Shown here piece after piece: positions 1-8,090 of a DNA stretch of 64,000 bases (positions are counted from its first letter, which is position 1; every line of letters starts with the position of its first letter). The stretch is from assembly GCA_035556715.1 (NCBI GenBank), contig DATMER010000028.1:124001-188000 (forward strand). Direction: 5' to 3'. The notes under the pieces were generated by a model. That model did not search any database. It had not been told where the DNA came from and was given only the letters and a program-made list of their open reading frames with translations. The translations under genes were made by a program, and so were the position numbers. The stretch comes from DATMER01 sp035556715. GTDB taxonomy: Bacteria; Acidobacteriota; Thermoanaerobaculia; Multivoradales; UBA5704.

Positions 1-90
1 TACCGTCTGAGCGGGCGGATGATCAGCGGCGCCAACTCGGGCGACGAGATCGAGAACTCCCGGATGATCTGCACCTTCATTCCCGATTGA
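1..90 (+). CDS. C-terminal end of a secreted protein, paralogue of the next gene (partial)
   Basis: Frame 1 is open from the window edge to TGA at 88-90 and encodes 29 residues ending NSRMICTFIPD. The following gene ends with the same NSRMICTFIPD sequence, preceded by a similar GRMITGASTGD stretch (here GRMISGANSGD). This is therefore the tail of a tandem paralogue. Only 20 bp separate its stop from the next ATG, so the two are probably co-transcribed. Function is unknown; the start lies outside the window. Confidence 0.8.
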   Translation, partial: YRLSGRMISGANSGDEIENSRMICTFIPD

Positions 91-110
91 GGCGCACGAA
101 AGGAGCAGTC

Positions 111-1313
111 ATGAAAAGTCTCAAGATTGTCGCGTGCGCCTGTGTGATGATGGGGCTGATGATGGCGGTCGGAGTAAAGGGCAGTGCTCAGCAGAGCCTC
201 TCTGCCAGCGCCGTATCCGCTCTGCGGAATCATGCCAAGGATCGGATCGTCGAGATGCTGGAGCGCCGAGCGGTGCGGCCGATCGATCCCGGAATCGTCG
301 CCGACGATGCCCGGAGGATCGCCTCCCGGCTCAATGAGGCGCAGCTCCGCGCGATCGCGGCGGGCGAGAACGAGGAGAGAGTCCTCCAGGAGGCGACCCT
401 GCGGAACGCCGCGGCGCCGGCACTTGGCAGCTCGCTCAGCGACCTGGTGTTCGTCCCGCTCGCTCCCTGCCGCATCATTGATACCCGCATCGCCGGCGGC
501 GCTCTGGCTGCGGGAGAGATCCGGGATTTCCAGGTGGCTGGCGTCACCGAGTTCGGTCCGCAGGGCGGCACGCTCGGCGGCTGCGGCGTGCCCCCGGGCT
601 CGGCCGAGCCGAGCGCCCCGGCGGTGGTGGTCAACTTCGTCGCGGTCGGCCCGGCCGGACCTGGCAACCTGGTTGCCTGGGCCTGGGGACAGCCACAGCC
701 GAACGCCAGCGTCATCAACTACTCGAACGTGACCGGGCTGAACGTCGCCAACGGCGTGGTCGTGCCCATCGCCGGCACGAACCTGGTGCCGGCGGACCTC
801 AAGATCCGGGCGTCGTCCGCGGCCACGCACGTCGTGGCGGACGTGACGGGCTACTTCACCCGGTTCAACATCGAGCAGTTCACGAATACCGAGAAGTCGA
901 TCACCGTGGTGAGCGACGGCGGGGTCGTCGACCTCTCAGACGGCGCCTGCACCCTGGTCAACTCCTGCACCATCACGGCTGCCGCCCAGGGACAGGTGAT
1001 CGTCCGCACCTGGTCACAGGTGTCGATCAATCACGGCACGAACGTGGGCGGAGACCGGGTCGCGGTTGGCGTGAAGAACGCCGACCCTACGGTCTGCTCG
1101 AACAACGACCAGTCGATCAACGCCACCGACTTCGAGGTCCCGGATTCGCTCCCGGCCGACTCCGACGTGGACACGACCCTCTCCCACAAACGGATCTTCA
1201 TCCAGGGGACCGGGACCAGGACCTACTACATCAACGGGAGGATGATCACCGGGGCCAGTACGGGCGACCGCGTCGACAACTCCCGGATGATCTGCACCTT
1301 CATTCCCGACTGA
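111..1313 (+). CDS. Secreted protein with PCRxxDTR...DVTGYF module and conserved C-terminal domain
   Basis: 400 residues. The ATG at 111 is chosen over an upstream TTG because AAAGGAG lies 6-12 bp before it and a signal peptide follows (about residues 1-27, ending near GSAQQ). Residues 30-105 are charged and probably helical. Residues about 115-249 form a module with the motifs PLAPCRIIDTR, GGCGVP and HVVADVTGYF; similar modules occur in the proteins at 7509-7991 and 13809-15722. Residues 250-400 are a separate beta-rich domain with cysteines, shared with the partial gene upstream. No catalytic motif is visible; an extracellular binding or surface role is inferred. Its 3' end overlaps the convergent glycosyltransferase gene by 14 bp. 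Confidence 0.75.
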   Translation: MKSLKIVACACVMMGLMMAVGVKGSAQQSLSASAVSALRNHAKDRIVEMLERRAVRPIDPGIVADDARRIASRLNEAQLRAIAAGENEERVLQEATLRNAAAPALGSSLSDLVFVPLAPCRIIDTRIAGGALAAGEIRDFQVAGVTEFGPQGGTLGGCGVPPGSAEPSAPAVVVNFVAVGPAGPGNLVAWAWGQPQPNASVINYSNVTGLNVANGVVVPIAGTNLVPADLKIRASSAATHVVADVTGYFTRFNIEQFTNTEKSITVVSDGGVVDLSDGACTLVNSCTITAAAQGQVIVRTWSQVSINHGTNVGGDRVAVGVKNADPTVCSNNDQSINATDFEVPDSLPADSDVDTTLSHKRIFIQGTGTRTYYINGRMITGASTGDRVDNSRMICTFIPD

Positions 1314-2241
1314 GCGCCCGGAGCGCGTTCGCCAGCGCCCGGTCGTCCGCTCGCCCTTCCTCCCGGCGTGAAGCCGCGAGGAAGGGCCGGGCGAGCCTCC
1401 TTCCGGCCAGCCTCAAGAGGACCCCCCAGCGCAGCGCCCTGCCGGCCTTCGCCGCCCACTCTTTCCCCTTGTGCTTGCGAGCCCAGCGCAGCAGATCGAT
1501 CCACAGCAGCTCGGGATGCTGACGCCCCAGGGCGCCGGTCTTGCCGCCAATTGTGGCTCCGTGGTGATGGAGGACGTGGACCTCCGGCGCGATCCCGACC
1601 TCCCAGCCGGCCTGCCGCACCCTCAGGCAGAGGTCGAGGTCCTGGGCATAGAGCCGGAAGCGCTCGTCGAGCGGCCCCGCCTCGCGCCACGCCTCGCGAC
1701 GGATCGCGAGCGCCGCCCCGGTCACCCAGCCGACGCGCCGCAGCCCGTCCGTGGGCGTCAGGGGTTTGGCGCGCCGGTAGAGCGGCAGGCGCGCCAGCAG
1801 GGGAGGGATGCCGCTGGCGAGGCCGAAGAGCCAGAGGAGCGACGGCTCCTCTCCGCCGCTCCACTGCGGGCTGCCGTCCGGGTAGTGGAGCGCCGCGCCG
1901 ATCACTCCCAGGCCGGGCTCCGCGTCGAAGCGGGCGAGCAGCGCCTCGACCCCGGCGGGCTCGACCTCCGTATCGCTGTTCAGGAGGAGCAGGACGTCGC
2001 CCCGCGCCAGTTGAAGGCCGCGGTTGGCGGCCCGCGTGAACCCTTCCGGAGACTCGTGGCGGAGGATGCGGATGGAGGGGAAGAGCGCCGCGATCGCTTC
2101 GGCCGTGCCGTCACGGCTGCCATCGTCGACAACCAGGATCTCGATGTCGGACCTGCTGGCCAGCGAGCCGAGGCACCGGAGGGTGAGCTCGCGCGTGTCG
2201 TGGGTGGGGATGACCACCGACAGCCGGAGGGGCTCCGGCAT
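1300..2241 (-). CDS. Family 2 glycosyltransferase (rhamnosyltransferase-like)
   Basis: 313 residues. The N-terminal GT-A domain shows the GT2 opening LRLSVVIPTHDTRELT, the nucleotide-binding VVDDGSRDGTAE and the DxD-type LLLNSDTEVE. The region around WVTGAALAIRREAWREAG and GPLDERFRLYAQDLDLCLR fits the acceptor/catalytic part of WbbL-like rhamnosyltransferases. Start ATG 2241 is 4 bp after the stop of the upstream gene in a minus-strand operon (2246-4684). It likely transfers a sugar from a nucleotide donor to a growing surface glycan at the cytoplasmic membrane; donor and acceptor cannot be read from the sequence. Confidence 0.88.
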   Translation of the reverse strand: MPEPLRLSVVIPTHDTRELTLRCLGSLASRSDIEILVVDDGSRDGTAEAIAALFPSIRILRHESPEGFTRAANRGLQLARGDVLLLLNSDTEVEPAGVEALLARFDAEPGLGVIGAALHYPDGSPQWSGGEEPSLLWLFGLASGIPPLLARLPLYRRAKPLTPTDGLRRVGWVTGAALAIRREAWREAGPLDERFRLYAQDLDLCLRVRQAGWEVGIAPEVHVLHHHGATIGGKTGALGRQHPELLWIDLLRWARKHKGKEWAAKAGRALRWGVLLRLAGRRLARPFLAASRREEGRADDRALANALRALSRE

Positions 2242-2245
2242 GGTC

Positions 2246-4096
2246 CTACGTTCCGATCGCTTCGAGCCGTCCGATGATCTTGCGCGCCGCGGCCTTCCAG
2301 CTCCAGCGCGCCGCGACCTCGCCTGCCGCGGCCAGCCCGCGCCGGCGCGCCTCGTCGCGGTTCTCGTAGATCTCGCGCAGCAGGTGCCGGAGGTGCTCGG
2401 GGTCCGGATCGGCCCAGGAGAACCCGGTGTAGTAGGGGCACTTGGCCACGGCCGGCACTGTCCCCCGGTTGCGCAGCGGATAGGCAATCCCCTCGTGGAC
2501 GAACTCCCGGTGGGCTCCCCAGTCGGTGGCGATCGACGGCAGGCCGCAGGCCATCGCCTCCATGAGCGGCATGTTCCAGCCCTCGCCGCGGCTGGTCGCG
2601 ACGAAACAGTCCGCCGAGCGATAGAGGGAGCCGAGCTGGTAGTGCGGGAACTCCTTGTTGAAAAGGTAGGAGATCCGGCCCCCGCTCTCCTTGAGGCCCA
2701 GCTTGCGGATCTCCTGCTTGAGGCTGAGGCCGCCGTCCCGGTTCATCACCTTGCAGAGGAGGCGCACCGGCTCGCGGGCCGAGAACGTCTCGTTGAAGGC
2801 GCGCAGGAGGAGCCAGGGGTCCTTGCGCTCGCCCCACTCGAAGATCGACAGGAAGAGGAACTCGCCCATCGGGTTGGGATGGGCCTGGATGCCGGGATGG
2901 AAGTAGTTGGTGTCGATGCCGAGCTGGATCACGTGCACCGGCTTCGTCAGACCCGATTCGACGAAGCTCTGGCGATTGAACTCGCTCGGCACCCAGACCT
3001 CGTCCATCTGGTTCGCCTGCCGCACCCACTCCGCGGGAAAACCGTCGACCTCCAGCATGGTGTAGCCGATCTTGTAGCGCCCGTGGTTGCGCTGAAAGAC
3101 ATCCCCCTGGCCATAGACCACCGCCACCTTCGGCTGCGACGGCGGCTCGCGCTGGGCGATCACGTTGAGCCGGTAATCGCCGCTGTTCTCCGGCTCCTGC
3201 ACGGGGAAGGGGGAGCCGGGGCCGTAGACATAGCGGTAGATGGTGCGCACCCCCTCCTGCTCCAGGGCACGGAGGATCTCGCGGCAGCTCATGGAATAGC
3301 CGGAGGGGAAGTTCAGGATCGACTGCCAGAGCAACTCGTGACGGTAGCGCCCGTTCAGCTCCTTCTCCCACTTCTTGCGGAAGGCCTGCTGGCTCTTGCG
3401 GAACAGGCGCATCAGCGCGCCCTGCTGGTCGTTGGTCGAGCCGTGCTCGTCGTGCACCAGGGTGACGTCGCCACAGACCGCGGTGGCGAAGCCCGCCTGC
3501 CTCGCGCGCAGGCAGTAGTCCGTGTCCTCGAAGTAGGACTCGTAGTCGAGCGCGAGGCCGCCGATGGCCCGGATCAGCTCGCGGCGGATGTAGGCGCAGG
3601 CGAAGACGATCCCTTCAACCCGGCACACGCCCGGGTATTGATTGATATCCCGCTCCAGGCCGCCGATCTGCTGCCCCCACATCGTGTCCGGCAGGATGTA
3701 GGTCCCGGCGTGGAGCAGCCTGCCGTCGGGCTGAATCAGGCGGCAGCCGACGACCCCCAGGTCAGCGGCCGAGTGGGCGCACTCTCGCAGCCGCTGGAGC
3801 CAGTCGCGCTGGGTGAACTCCAGGTCGTTGTTGAGCAGGACGATGTCGGACTCGGGGTCCGAGGCCTCGATCCCGGCATTGTTGCCGCGGACGAAGCCGA
3901 GGTTGCCCGGCAGGACGAGGGTGCGGACCCAGGGGATCTCGGCCAGCCGCTGCGGCGTCTCGTCGATGGACCCGTTGTCGACGACCAGGACCTCGGCCCC
4001 GGTGAGGTCGGTCTCGCGCAGGGTCTCCAGGCAGCGGCGGGTGAGGTGCCACTTGTTCCAGGCGAGGACGATGAGGGTGGCCTTGCGCGCTACCAT
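2246..4096 (-). CDS. Two-domain glycosyltransferase, GT2 fused to GT4
   Basis: 616 residues. The N-terminal half is GT2-like (TLIVLAWNKWHLTRRCLETL, VVDNGSIDETPQRL, LLNNDLEFTQRDW, then FEDTDYCLRARQAGF). The C-terminal half is a GT-B/GT4 enzyme (AVVYGQGDVFQ, WVPSEFNRQSFVESG, VIQLGIDTNYFHP, FLSIFEWGERKDPWLLLRAF, and the donor-binding SRGEGWNMPLMEAMACGLP). The start is ATG 4096 because it forms a TGATG overlap with the preceding stop. One polypeptide may add two successive sugars. It is flanked by another GT2 and by two small coiled-coil genes, which supports a glycan-assembly operon. Confidence 0.88.
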   Translation of the reverse strand: MVARKATLIVLAWNKWHLTRRCLETLRETDLTGAEVLVVDNGSIDETPQRLAEIPWVRTLVLPGNLGFVRGNNAGIEASDPESDIVLLNNDLEFTQRDWLQRLRECAHSAADLGVVGCRLIQPDGRLLHAGTYILPDTMWGQQIGGLERDINQYPGVCRVEGIVFACAYIRRELIRAIGGLALDYESYFEDTDYCLRARQAGFATAVCGDVTLVHDEHGSTNDQQGALMRLFRKSQQAFRKKWEKELNGRYRHELLWQSILNFPSGYSMSCREILRALEQEGVRTIYRYVYGPGSPFPVQEPENSGDYRLNVIAQREPPSQPKVAVVYGQGDVFQRNHGRYKIGYTMLEVDGFPAEWVRQANQMDEVWVPSEFNRQSFVESGLTKPVHVIQLGIDTNYFHPGIQAHPNPMGEFLFLSIFEWGERKDPWLLLRAFNETFSAREPVRLLCKVMNRDGGLSLKQEIRKLGLKESGGRISYLFNKEFPHYQLGSLYRSADCFVATSRGEGWNMPLMEAMACGLPSIATDWGAHREFVHEGIAYPLRNRGTVPAVAKCPYYTGFSWADPDPEHLRHLLREIYENRDEARRRGLAAAGEVAARWSWKAAARKIIGRLEAIGT

Positions 4097-4377
4097 CAGC
4101 CCGGCTCCACCACTTCGAGCGAGCTCCACAGGGTCTCCAGGGTCTCCTGGACCTCCGCGGGGGTGAGCGCCGTGGTCTCGTGCCAGAACTCGGGGTCGAA
4201 CGGCCCGAAGGGGAGGGGGGCAAGACCCGCGGAGACCCGCGAGATGACCAGCATGTCGCGATGGCAGACGTGCTTCTGGATCAGCCGCAGCTCGCGGGAG
4301 CGCCGCTCGAGGAGAGCCTCCAGCGCGGCCACGCGGGACTGCAAGCGGGCGATCTGCTTCGACTCATCCGACTCCAT
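4096..4377 (-). CDS. Small coiled-coil protein in glycosyltransferase operon
   Basis: 93 residues. Residues about 5-35 (KQIARLQSRVAALEALLE) have a heptad pattern predicting a coiled coil. The remainder includes PLPFGPFDPEFWHETTAL and an acidic helical end. No family is recognised. It is 4 bp downstream of another coiled-coil gene and overlaps the following GT2-GT4 gene by one base (TGATG), so translation is probably coupled. Coiled-coil stretches are common as tails of GT2/GT4 polypeptides, so this may be a separately encoded tether or chain-length partner. That role is inference. Confidence 0.6.
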   Translation of the reverse strand: MESDESKQIARLQSRVAALEALLERRSRELRLIQKHVCHRDMLVISRVSAGLAPLPFGPFDPEFWHETTALTPAEVQETLETLWSSLEVVEPG

Positions 4378-4381
4378 TAGC

Positions 4382-4684
4382 TCACCAGGCCCGCCCGAAT
4401 GGACGCCGCAGGAGCTGGACCGCCCGCCACCCCTTGGAGCGGAGGACCGCCTGCTGGTAATCGGCGAGCAGCGCCACCTGCCGCTGCAGCCGATCGACCT
4501 GTGCCGAGTCGGCTCCGGCAGGCGCCGGCGCAGGGGCGGCCGCGAGATCCGGCCGCTCCGCCACCAGACGAGTCAGCCGGTCCACCCGCTCGCGGCTCTC
4601 GAGCTCGCGCAGGCGCATGTCGAAGGCCTTCGCCTCCAACTGGCCGCAGCGTTGCGCTTCCGTGGTCTCGTCGAGTCGGTCCAT
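4382..4684 (-). CDS. Small coiled-coil protein, first gene of the glycosyltransferase operon
   Basis: 100 residues, ATG start. Long charged helices (LRELESRERVDRLTRLVAE) are followed by an Ala/Pro linker and a C-terminal QQAVLRSKGWRAVQLLRRP. The short S-x-x-W-R-x-x-x-x-x-R-P end resembles the tail that often closes a glycosyltransferase coiled coil. A coiled coil followed by a basic tryptophan-rich end also closes the sulfotransferase-GT2 protein at 8091-9962. It is divergent from the GT2 gene at 4785 across a 100-bp intergenic region that must hold both promoters. Function is unknown. Confidence 0.6.
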   Translation of the reverse strand: MDRLDETTEAQRCGQLEAKAFDMRLRELESRERVDRLTRLVAERPDLAAAPAPAPAGADSAQVDRLQRQVALLADYQQAVLRSKGWRAVQLLRRPFGRAW

Positions 4685-4784
4685 CTTGAGTAGTGCGCTG
4701 GAGTGAATGCGCGAAGGCAGCTGAGTATACTAACCCCCGCTTGCCGGCCGCAACCTTGGTCCCGGCATGCGGTAAACTGCACCC

Positions 4785-5540
4785 GTGAATCCGGAAAGCC
4801 CCTCCAACAGGACCCAGAAGATCTGCGTCGTGATGCCGGCGTACAACGCCGAGAAGACGCTCGAGCGCACCTATCGCGATCTGCCGCTCGACTGGGTGGA
4901 CGACGTCATCCTGGTCGACGACGCGAGCCGGGACCGCACCGTCGAGATCGCGCGCCAGCTCGGTCTCCACACGGTGGTCCATCCGAAGAACCGCGGCTAT
5001 GGCGGCAACCAGAAGACCTGCTACGCCGAGGCGCTTGCCCGCGGGGCGGACATCGTCGTCATGGTCCACCCCGACCACCAGTATGACCCGAAGTACATTC
5101 CCGAGCTGGTCACACCGCTGCTCCGGCAGCAGTGCGACGCGGTCTTCGGCAGCCGCATGCTCGGCGGCAAGCCCCTGGAGGGCGGCATGCCGAAGTGGAA
5201 GTACTTCGCCAACCTGTTCCTCACGGCCGTGGCCAACGCCACGTTCTACGTCTTCCTCTCCGAGTACCACTCGGGCCTGCGCGCCTACAGCCGCCGCTAC
5301 CTCGAAGCGGTGGACCTGGAGGCGAACTCGGACGACTTCGTGTTCGACACCGAGATCATCGCCCAGGGCGTGATCAAGGGGATGAGGCTGCGGGAGGTCC
5401 CGATCGCCACGCGGTACTTCGACGAGGCGTCCCAGATCGGCTTCGGACGGAGCGTGGTCTACGGGCTGTCGATCCTGGGCGTGCTGTTCCGCTACAAGCT
5501 GCACAAGAAGGGGATCTACCGCTCGCGCATCTTTGCCTGA
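4785..5540 (+). CDS. DPM1-like family 2 glycosyltransferase
   Basis: 251 residues from GTG 4785; no in-frame ATG precedes the catalytic motif CVVMPAYNAEKTLERTYRDL, so GTG is required. It has the GT2 signatures VILVDDASRDRTVEIARQ, HPKNRGYGGNQKTCY and MVHPDHQYDPKYIPEL (DxH in place of DxD). It lacks the C-terminal transmembrane pair of undecaprenyl-phosphate transferases of the ArnC/GtrB type, although residues about 145-165 are hydrophobic. It probably transfers a sugar to polyprenyl phosphate for use by the GT-C proteins nearby. Its end overlaps the convergent GT-C gene by 25 bp. Confidence 0.85.
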   Translation: MNPESPSNRTQKICVVMPAYNAEKTLERTYRDLPLDWVDDVILVDDASRDRTVEIARQLGLHTVVHPKNRGYGGNQKTCYAEALARGADIVVMVHPDHQYDPKYIPELVTPLLRQQCDAVFGSRMLGGKPLEGGMPKWKYFANLFLTAVANATFYVFLSEYHSGLRAYSRRYLEAVDLEANSDDFVFDTEIIAQGVIKGMRLREVPIATRYFDEASQIGFGRSVVYGLSILGVLFRYKLHKKGIYRSRIFA

Positions 5541-7525
5541 GGGACGACCTCGACCGGATGGTCGGAGAGGCTGAACCAGGCAACACCTTCCTGGACGAAG
5601 GCGAGGCGGAGGACATGGGGGCCCGGAACCTCCGGGACCCGCGCCCGCACGATCATCTCGATCGTCCCGCCTGGCGGAACATCGGCTGGCAGGAGCGAGC
5701 GCTCACCCTCGCCTACGACGACACGGCCGTCCGGCGCAAGCCAACGGTAGGAGGCGGTGACCCGCAGGGCACCGGCCTGAAAGGGGAGCCCGGACGCCGA
5801 CCAGGCGGCATCGCTCCGGTTGAGCACCTTCACCGGGACGGTGATCTCCGAGCCGGCCGCGACCCGCGCCGGCACGGCGGCTGAGAGGAAATCGGCCTGC
5901 GGACGCGCGAGGGGGACGGGTTGCACAGGCAGCGGCGGCGGCAGGAGCCGCCCGCTGATTCCCAGGTAGACGCGATAACCAGCAACGCGGAGCACCCGGT
6001 ACGGACGGCCGGAGCTGGCGAGCTGGTTGAGCAGTTGCCCCTCCAGCAGGCCCACCTCGGCGTGACCGGCGGGTGGGAGGTCCACCTGCTCTCCGGGGAA
6101 GACCCAGGCGACCCGCTCCGTCCCGCTCAACCGTTGGGAGTAGGGTGGGTAGCGGTTCCAGCCCATGTAGGGGACGAACACGAGCTTCTCGCCGGCGAGG
6201 AAGGTCGCCTTGTACGCGTCCCAGTACCGGGCGTAGCCTCCTTCCAGCCCGAGCGATTCGAGTACCTGGAGGAGGTCGCGGAGCGGCTCCCGCTTCACGG
6301 CCACCTCCAGCCTGGGGGTCAGGAAGCCTCGGTCGACGAGCCACGCGACCGACTGCGCGGCAGGGAGCGCGACCGCGAGGAGCCCCGCGGCAAGGGCCGC
6401 GGAGAGGCTCCGGCGCCCCAGCCGCACCAGGGCGGCGCCCGCCAGGGGCAGCGCGCTCAGCCCAGGCAGGAGATAGCGGTTGGAGCCCGCGTCCTGGGGG
6501 TTGGGGCTGAGGACGAAGAGCAGGGCCACGAGAGGGACGAGCACGACGAGCAACGCCTCGATCCACCTCCGCCCGCCGTCCTCGGTTGGCCGGGCCACGC
6601 GCACGATCCCCCAGACCCAGGCCGCGGCATAGCCCAGGAGCAGGAGGGCGCCGAGGCCTGCGGCAAGCTTCCCCAGGCGGAGGTTCACCCCAAAGAGAGC
6701 GGGGATGCAGTCGCGTATCAGCAGCCGGAGGTTCGAGAGGATCTGCTCACCCCCGGCGAGGGCGTAGGCCGGACGCTTGGTGCCCTGTCCGCCCGACCAG
6801 AGCAGCGCGATCTTGGGAGCCGCGCCGACCGCGAAGCCTCCGGCCACGACTACCAGGTTGGTCAGGTTGCCGAGCCGCTGCCCCCTGAGGAGGGCGATTC
6901 CTCCCGCGAGGAGAAGGAGCGCGAGATAGGGGAGGAAGAGCTCGAAGATATAGAAGCCGAACCCGGCCAGAAAGCCGAGCATCGCGAAACGGAGAGTGGA
7001 GGGAGTCTTCAACACTCGCAGCAGGCAGAGCAGCGTCAATGTTCCCCAGGCGACGATCAAGCAGAAGCCGCTGACGGCCAGCGTGCTCCAGAACAGGAGC
7101 TGAGGGGAGAAGACGGTCAGGAGCGCCGCGGCCACGATCCCTTCGGTCTCGCCATAGAGGGCGCGGCCGAGGAGGAACACAGCCACCACCAGGAGGAGGA
7201 ATCCGACGACCGCCGAAAGCTTGAAGGCCAGCGCGGTCGGACCCAGGACAGCGACGAAGGGGATGGCCAGGAGACCCTCGACCATCCCGTAATAGGTCGC
7301 GTCCCAACTGAAGGCCGAGATCTCCCTGCCATCCAGGAGGTGCTGGACGGCCAGGGCGTTGACGGCTTCGTCCGAGGTGAATCCCGCCTCCGCGTTGGCG
7401 AGCAGGGGGAGACGGGGCAGGAGGCTCGCCGCGAGGACGAGGCCTAGGAGCACAAATGCGAAAAGGCGGCCCGAAGGCCGCCCTCTTGGCTCACAGCACC
7501 GTGCCGTTTCAGGGCACCGTGGCAA
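5516..7525 (-). CDS. Polytopic GT-C (ArnT/GT39-like) glycosyltransferase with C-terminal Ig-like domain
   Basis: About 645-669 residues. An N-terminal hydrophobic helix is followed by a periplasmic loop with FTSDEAVNALAVQHLL (acidic pair as in GT-C enzymes that use polyprenyl-phosphate sugars), then about ten more membrane helices. The last 120 residues are soluble and beta-rich (SEITVPVKVLNRSDAAWSAS ... LRLAFVQEGVAWFSL), like the NBR1-type Ig domain appended to some glycosyltransferases. The start is uncertain. TTG 7525 gives a complete first helix but has no clear Shine-Dalgarno and overlaps the upstream gene. GTG 7453 begins just after a terminator hairpin but shortens helix 1. Membrane topology supports function on the periplasmic face. 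Confidence 0.78.
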   Translation of the reverse strand: MPRCPETARCCEPRGRPSGRLFAFVLLGLVLAASLLPRLPLLANAEAGFTSDEAVNALAVQHLLDGREISAFSWDATYYGMVEGLLAIPFVAVLGPTALAFKLSAVVGFLLLVVAVFLLGRALYGETEGIVAAALLTVFSPQLLFWSTLAVSGFCLIVAWGTLTLLCLLRVLKTPSTLRFAMLGFLAGFGFYIFELFLPYLALLLLAGGIALLRGQRLGNLTNLVVVAGGFAVGAAPKIALLWSGGQGTKRPAYALAGGEQILSNLRLLIRDCIPALFGVNLRLGKLAAGLGALLLLGYAAAWVWGIVRVARPTEDGGRRWIEALLVVLVPLVALLFVLSPNPQDAGSNRYLLPGLSALPLAGAALVRLGRRSLSAALAAGLLAVALPAAQSVAWLVDRGFLTPRLEVAVKREPLRDLLQVLESLGLEGGYARYWDAYKATFLAGEKLVFVPYMGWNRYPPYSQRLSGTERVAWVFPGEQVDLPPAGHAEVGLLEGQLLNQLASSGRPYRVLRVAGYRVYLGISGRLLPPPLPVQPVPLARPQADFLSAAVPARVAAGSEITVPVKVLNRSDAAWSASGLPFQAGALRVTASYRWLAPDGRVVVGEGERSLLPADVPPGGTIEMIVRARVPEVPGPHVLRLAFVQEGVAWFSLSDHPVEVVPQAKMRER
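7461..7482 (-). terminator. Intrinsic terminator after the secreted-protein gene
   Basis: On the minus strand, a 7-bp perfect GC stem (GGCGGCC/GGCCGCC, 7465-7471 with 7476-7482) closes a TTCG tetraloop and is followed by TTTT. It lies 26 bp after the stop of the 7509-7991 gene. It also falls inside the longest reading frame of the downstream GT-C gene, which bears on that gene's start. Confidence 0.75.
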
Positions 7526-7991
7526 AATAGCCGGTCACGTCGAACACGATGTGTCCCGTGCCCGGAGCGTTCGCCATCGAATACCGGAAGCTCAGGTCGT
7601 TGGCCCCGCCATTGTCCGGACCCAGCGGCGCGATCGCGCCGTTCGCCAGGGCCGACTCGTTGGCCAGGAAGTTCAGGGTGGACACCGTAGGCTCCGAGGC
7701 TCCCACCGGCCAGATGGTGATGTGGCCGGACCGGTTCGGAGTGACGACGGTCACGTTCAGGGCTGCCGCCTTGGCTCCCACCGGGACGCCGCAGGTGCCT
7801 TGGACCCGGACCGAGTGGACGCCGTTGGGCAGGGGCGTCACGCCGTCGCCGTCGGTGCGGGAGTCGAAGATCCGGCAGGGGGTGATGGCAAAGAACCGGA
7901 AAGGTCCGTCGGCATAGGCGACGTCCGGTACGGCCGTCAACAGAGTGGCCAGGGCCAGCAGGGTAGCGCTGAAAACGTAGATCCGCTTCAC
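7509..7991 (-). CDS. Small secreted protein consisting of the PCRxxDSR...DVTGYF module
   Basis: 160 residues. GTG start at 7991 with a strong AAGGAGGAGG Shine-Dalgarno about 8 bp upstream. Signal peptide about residues 1-27, cleaved near AYADG. The mature protein is almost nothing but the module seen in two other genes here: FFAITPCRIFDSR, GTCGVPVGAKAAALNVTVV, and IVFDVTGYF close to the C-terminus. It is therefore the minimal form of the domain. An all-beta extracellular fold is likely; ligand and function are unknown. It is divergent from the sulfotransferase-GT2 gene. Confidence 0.78.
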   Translation of the reverse strand: MKRIYVFSATLLALATLLTAVPDVAYADGPFRFFAITPCRIFDSRTDGDGVTPLPNGVHSVRVQGTCGVPVGAKAAALNVTVVTPNRSGHITIWPVGASEPTVSTLNFLANESALANGAIAPLGPDNGGANDLSFRYSMANAPGTGHIVFDVTGYFATVP

Positions 7992-8090
7992 GATGTAGTC
8001 CTCCTCCTTTTAAGGGAGGATAACACAGAACGCCGTCAAGTTCATCCCGCCGTTGCGGCCGTGCCGGTTTGGCCTTAGTCTTCTGCGCCG

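Noticed and set aside
2024..4693. Plus-strand open frame of 889 codons antisense to the first glycosyltransferase operon
   Set aside because: The minus strand carries recognisable GT2 and GT4 motifs with coupled starts and stops; the antisense product has no motif.
4720..4784. TATACT at 4726-4731 as a promoter -10 element for the GT2 gene at 4785
   Set aside because: No -35 element at suitable spacing was found, and the sequence is symmetrical, so it supports neither strand in particular.
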